Shown here in pieces: positions 37,823 to 40,607 of a DNA stretch of 40,607 bases. The notes beneath the pieces are model-generated. The model was not told the origin of the DNA and made no database searches. It saw only the letters and a list, made by a program, of their open reading frames with translations. The translations under genes and the position numbers were made by a program. This DNA comes from a virus, in IMG/VR virus record IMGVR_UViG_3300045118_000070, positions 1-40,607 of that record. The stretch is one strand, 5' to 3'. The first letter of the stretch is position 1, and each line of letters opens with the position of its first letter.

Positions 37823-38254
37823 ATGACCATTCAAGAACTAAAAACCAAAATAGAGGAGTTACAAAAAAAGCTAAAGGAGATGGAGGCTAAGGAATCCAAG
37901 GAGTGGCCAAGAAACGGGGATATGTATTGGTATGTGACGAGTAGTGGTTATATAAATGCCAATAGATGGAGCAGTCATATTGAAGATACTCATAGAAAAG
38001 AATGTGGTATCTTCAGCACCAAGGAAGAAGCCCAAGCCGAAAAGATGAGGCGTGAGAGTATGGCACAGAGAGGGAAAATGCCAGAGGAGGGAAGCAAATT
38101 TTGGTATTGGGATTTTGTTAACAATAAACCTGATACCAGCACCGCCTTGTTCTACCCATTCTACTATTCCGACTACTGGATAGGCTCAGTTAAGAAAACC
38201 AAGGAGGAATGTGCCGAATGGGGGCGTAAATATGCTAAGTATTTTGAAAGATAA
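37823..38254 (+). CDS. Hypothetical protein with coiled-coil start, 143 aa
   Basis: An N-terminal coiled coil (MTIQELKTKIEELQKKLKEM) is followed by a Trp/Tyr-rich domain containing GDMYWYVTSSGYINANRW, GIFSTKEEAQAEKMRR, GSKFWYWDFV and a second STALFYPFYYSDYW stretch. The repeated W-x-Y plus FxTKEEAQ patterns occur in many phage accessory proteins. It immediately precedes the cytosine methyltransferase (shared A). Confidence 0.6.
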   Translation: MTIQELKTKIEELQKKLKEMEAKESKEWPRNGDMYWYVTSSGYINANRWSSHIEDTHRKECGIFSTKEEAQAEKMRRESMAQRGKMPEEGSKFWYWDFVNNKPDTSTALFYPFYYSDYWIGSVKKTKEECAEWGRKYAKYFER

Positions 38255-39459
38255 TGAAATACTTTGACGCATTTGCTGGAGTTGGAGGATTTAGTATCGG
38301 AATAGAAAAAGCTTATGAAACAAATAATAATTTCGGGGGGGTTACAAGCACACCAGACACCAAGAACAGATGGAATAAGTCCGTGTCTGAACTCAGCAAT
38401 GGGGTTGGGCGGAGGACAGACGCCACTTGTGTTGGTTATTCCGAAATTGACAAGTATGCCATCCAAGTTTATCAATACCACTACCCAGAAAGGACAAATT
38501 ATGGAGACATTACCAAGATTAACTGGCAAGATGTACCCGACTTTGATTTGCTTGTCGGAGGAAGCCCTTGCCAAGACCTCAGTGTGGCTGGAAAACAAAA
38601 AGGACTCTCTGGTGAACGGAGTGGATTATTCTTTGAGTTCGTCAGGTGTCTTAAGGAAAAGCAACCTCGTAATTTTATTTGGGAGAATGTTAAAGGAGCT
38701 TTATCAAGCTCAAGAGGATGGGACTTTGGTAGAGTGCAAATTGAGTTCTCCGAAGCTGGGTATGATGTTGAGTGGCAAGTTCTCAACGCCAAAGACTTCG
38801 GAGTCCCCCAAAATCGTGAAAGGGTGTTCGTTGTCGGACATCTTAGAGGAAGAAGTAGACCAAAAGTATTTCCTATCACCACAAATAACGGAAAGGCTCC
38901 TCAAGAACTCTCGACTAAATCTGGACAAACTGACAGATTCTATTCAACAGACGGATTAAGCCCGACAGTTCCGACAAGCGGAGGTGGCGGACACGAACCG
39001 AAGATTGGGGTAGCCGTAGACAGAGGACAGATTAAACCAAGAACCACCAGCAATGCCATAGATGCGAATTATTGGAAAGGAATAGACAATCATCAAGCGA
39101 GAACGGGGGTAGCTATGAGATGGTCAAGGAATGAATTAGGTAAAGAAGCTAGGAGAAAAGCAAAGTCAGAACTCGGTAAAGACTACACCCCATTCAATAA
39201 AGGACACAGAAATTTGATACCGGCTAGGGAAAATATCAGTGGGGCTGTTACAGGCGCTTTGAATAAAGACGCCTTATTGGGCATTGGAGAAGAATTGAAA
39301 ATCCGCAGACTAACTCCCTTAGAGGCAGAGCGCCTTATGGGCTGGCCTGATAGGTGGACAAAAGAACCAAATATCTCAGACACCCAAAGATACAAGATGT
39401 GTGGTAATGGAGTGGTAAGTAATGTGGTAGAGGAGATTATTAAAAGGATGATTTTATAA
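38254..39459 (+). CDS. DNA (cytosine-5) methyltransferase
   Basis: The 401-aa protein contains motif I FDAFAGVGGFSIGIE, motif IV GGSPCQDLS with the catalytic Cys, motif VI IWENVKGAL, motif VIII QNRERVFVVGH, then the target-recognition region (residues about 215-335), motif IX LTPLEAERLMGWPDRW and motif X YKMCGNGVVSNVVEEI. All core motifs are present. It probably protects phage DNA. No cognate nuclease is nearby. A second copy of its last codons opens the window. Confidence 0.93.
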   Translation: MKYFDAFAGVGGFSIGIEKAYETNNNFGGVTSTPDTKNRWNKSVSELSNGVGRRTDATCVGYSEIDKYAIQVYQYHYPERTNYGDITKINWQDVPDFDLLVGGSPCQDLSVAGKQKGLSGERSGLFFEFVRCLKEKQPRNFIWENVKGALSSSRGWDFGRVQIEFSEAGYDVEWQVLNAKDFGVPQNRERVFVVGHLRGRSRPKVFPITTNNGKAPQELSTKSGQTDRFYSTDGLSPTVPTSGGGGHEPKIGVAVDRGQIKPRTTSNAIDANYWKGIDNHQARTGVAMRWSRNELGKEARRKAKSELGKDYTPFNKGHRNLIPARENISGAVTGALNKDALLGIGEELKIRRLTPLEAERLMGWPDRWTKEPNISDTQRYKMCGNGVVSNVVEEIIKRMIL

Positions 39460-39462
39460 TAA

Positions 39463-39627
39463 ATGGAAAAAGAACAGATAGACATTATCATTGAGCAGAG
39501 AGAGAAAGTACCACCAGAGAAATCAATTAGAGATATGACTGACGCTGAACTGGATGAATACTGGGTTAGGATAGAGGTGTTGGCCATGCAGATAGAGGCT
39601 GAGATGGCAAGACGTGGGTTAGATTAA
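39463..39627 (+). CDS. Small acidic hypothetical protein, 54 aa (right copy)
   Basis: Same protein as at 20-184 with conservative or silent changes. It begins 3 bases after the methyltransferase stop. Function unknown. Confidence 0.7.
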   Translation: MEKEQIDIIIEQREKVPPEKSIRDMTDAELDEYWVRIEVLAMQIEAEMARRGLD

Positions 39628-39653
39628 GGAGGCGAGGACAGGGTCCCCTTAAT
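39623..39653 (+). promoter_or_regulatory. Hairpin before the phosphoesterase (right copy)
   Basis: ATTAAGG (39623-39629) pairs with CCTTAAT (39647-39653), with two further pairs inside across a bulge. The loop keeps GGACAGGG from the left copy, while the stem sequence is different. The ATG follows about 18 bases downstream. Confidence 0.5.
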
Positions 39654-39671
39654 TTAACAATTAAATAAAAT

Positions 39672-40367
39672 ATGTTACGCACATCAGTTGCGTCTGACTT
39701 CCATTTTGGAAGTGTTAATCATGAGGCAGTTGAGAAGTGGTTGGAGCACATAGGGTCAACAAAACCAGACAGGATAATTATTGCGGGAGATTTGTTAGAC
39801 GCTTTAGATTTAAGTCATTATAATCACGTTCCTGAATTTGGAGAGAGATGGGAAAACGAATTGGCCTATGCGAATTTATTTTTGGACACACTTAGAAAAG
39901 TATATGGTGGAAAAATAGATATTTTGGAGGGAAACCACTGTCACAGATTAAAGCAACTTGTCTGGGGAAATGCACCAGCCTTATCTGGTATGTCTGGTTT
40001 TTCTATTCCTGAAAGGTTAAGACTGAAAGAAAGAAATATTGAATGGCACGATGTCCAAGATGGAGCTGCGAAGTTTGTGGATAACTATATCGAAGATCAG
40101 GGTTTCTTGGTAGGACACTTCAACCTTGCTCGTAAGGGTGCAGGAAATACGGTTAGAGGGTTACTAGATACTTATGGAACAAACATAGTTCAATCACACT
40201 GTCACCGATTAGCCATCATTTATAAGCGTGTCTATGACCGCACCTTAATCGGCGTAGAATGTGGATGTATGTGTTCGCTCACCCCTCCTTGGATGAAGCA
40301 AACAGACTGGCAGAACGGGTGGGTTGACATTATAGACGGAATACCAGAGTTACACTTTATTAAATGA
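39672..40367 (+). CDS. Calcineurin-like metallophosphoesterase, variant B
   Basis: A 231-aa homologue of the 226-924 product with the same metal-ligand order: ASDFHFG, IIAGDLLD, LEGNHCHR, VGHFNLAR and QSHCHR. The catalytic histidine after GNH is followed by Cys-His here, versus Glu-Phe in variant A. N- and C-terminal segments (KPDRIII, WVDIIDGIPEL) are well conserved, while the middle differs strongly. It lies upstream of the RusA-like gene, as in variant A. Confidence 0.85.
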   Translation: MLRTSVASDFHFGSVNHEAVEKWLEHIGSTKPDRIIIAGDLLDALDLSHYNHVPEFGERWENELAYANLFLDTLRKVYGGKIDILEGNHCHRLKQLVWGNAPALSGMSGFSIPERLRLKERNIEWHDVQDGAAKFVDNYIEDQGFLVGHFNLARKGAGNTVRGLLDTYGTNIVQSHCHRLAIIYKRVYDRTLIGVECGCMCSLTPPWMKQTDWQNGWVDIIDGIPELHFIK

Positions 40368-40607
40368 AATTTACATTTCCTAAACCACCAGCTCTCAATC
40401 ATCTATACGGGATTAATAAATGGGGTGGTAAGTATCTCAAAAGAGATGGTCGGGTGTGGCAGGAAAAGGCTATTTGGTCGATGAGAACGGAGCTAAAAGA
40501 AAACTGGGAGAAACCTTTATCTTTAACAGTTAATCTTTACACTTGTCGCCACCAAGACAATGACTCGATACTTAAACTACTCCAAGACACGCTTCAACTA
40601 GGACAAG
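40364..40607 (+). CDS. rusA: RusA-like resolvase, 5' part (truncated by window end)
   Basis: Starts with ATG, overlapping the phosphoesterase stop by ATGA; the left copy has GTG at the same place. Covers about the first 81 residues, including the DNDSILKLLQDTL active-site region. Differs from 921-1164 at about four bases. Confidence 0.85.
   Translation, partial: MKFTFPKPPALNHLYGINKWGGKYLKRDGRVWQEKAIWSMRTELKENWEKPLSLTVNLYTCRHQDNDSILKLLQDTLQLGQ

Larger units (their letters stand above)
39444..40607. repeat. Right copy of the terminal redundancy
   Basis: Counterpart of 1-1165. High identity in the outer parts and strong divergence in the phosphoesterase mark two haplotypes or a duplicated and diverged gene. 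If the ends are joined, the unit genome is about 39,443 bases. Confidence 0.9.

Noticed and set aside
38315-38959. 214-aa open frame inside the cytosine methyltransferase
   Set aside because: It overlaps motifs IV to VIII of a fully conserved enzyme in another frame and has no own start context; a shadow frame.

Overview
The window is an essentially complete tailed-phage genome from an uncultured, AT-rich source. It carries terminase, portal, scaffold, capsid, connector, tail, ejection and lysis genes. There is no tape-measure gene, and a T7-like set of portal, connector, tail hub and internal virion proteins points to a short-tailed (podovirus-like) particle. The last 1,164 bases repeat the first 1,165 at about 97-98% identity in the flanks, so the unit genome is about 39.44 kb and circular or circularly permuted. 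The phosphoesterase gene inside the repeat differs strongly between the two ends. I see no integrase, tRNA, CRISPR array, DNA polymerase, primase or helicase. The host cannot be named: promoters are sigma70-like (TTGACA-17-TATAAT type), several genes have good Shine-Dalgarno sites, and the genetic code is standard.

Layout. (1) A rightward early block, 33.0 to 40.6 kb, continues across the junction into 0-1.27 kb. It encodes a putative annealing protein with a zinc finger, an MT-A70 adenine methyltransferase, a ribbon-helix-helix regulator, a membrane-anchored lytic transglycosylase, many small (often Cys-rich) proteins, a cytosine-5 methyltransferase, a metallophosphoesterase and a RusA-like resolvase. 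(2) All other genes run leftward. From 33.03 to 28.46 kb lies a sugar-nucleotide operon that looks like a GDP-heptose pathway: split transketolase, GmhA-like isomerase, GHMP kinase, HAD phosphatase, guanylyltransferase-like protein and SDR epimerase. From 28.4 to 20.8 kb are terminase, portal and fibre genes. From 20.6 to 17.35 kb are scaffold, capsid and a head protein. From 17.28 to 12.23 kb is a tightly coupled six-gene operon FkbM-FkbM-GroES-GroEL-GT-GT. From 12.1 to 5.3 kb are tail genes, and from 5.2 to 1.26 kb ejection and lysis genes.

How it fits together. The heptose operon could supply an activated sugar, the two glycosyltransferases could attach it and the two FkbM methyltransferases could cap it. 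The virion proteins are extraordinarily rich in Gly-Thr/Ser and are plausible acceptors. The two sugar operons share an identical 14-base promoter-like element immediately before their first ATG.

The most striking regulatory signal is a four-times repeated module (near 28.4, 20.7, 12.2 and 5.3 kb). Each copy has a strong promoter, a short hairpin with varying stem and similar 9-10 nt loop, a conserved spacer ending near AWARRAGG, and an intrinsic terminator placed just before one of the four late operons. This is the architecture expected of a late antitermination or attenuation switch reused at every late operon.
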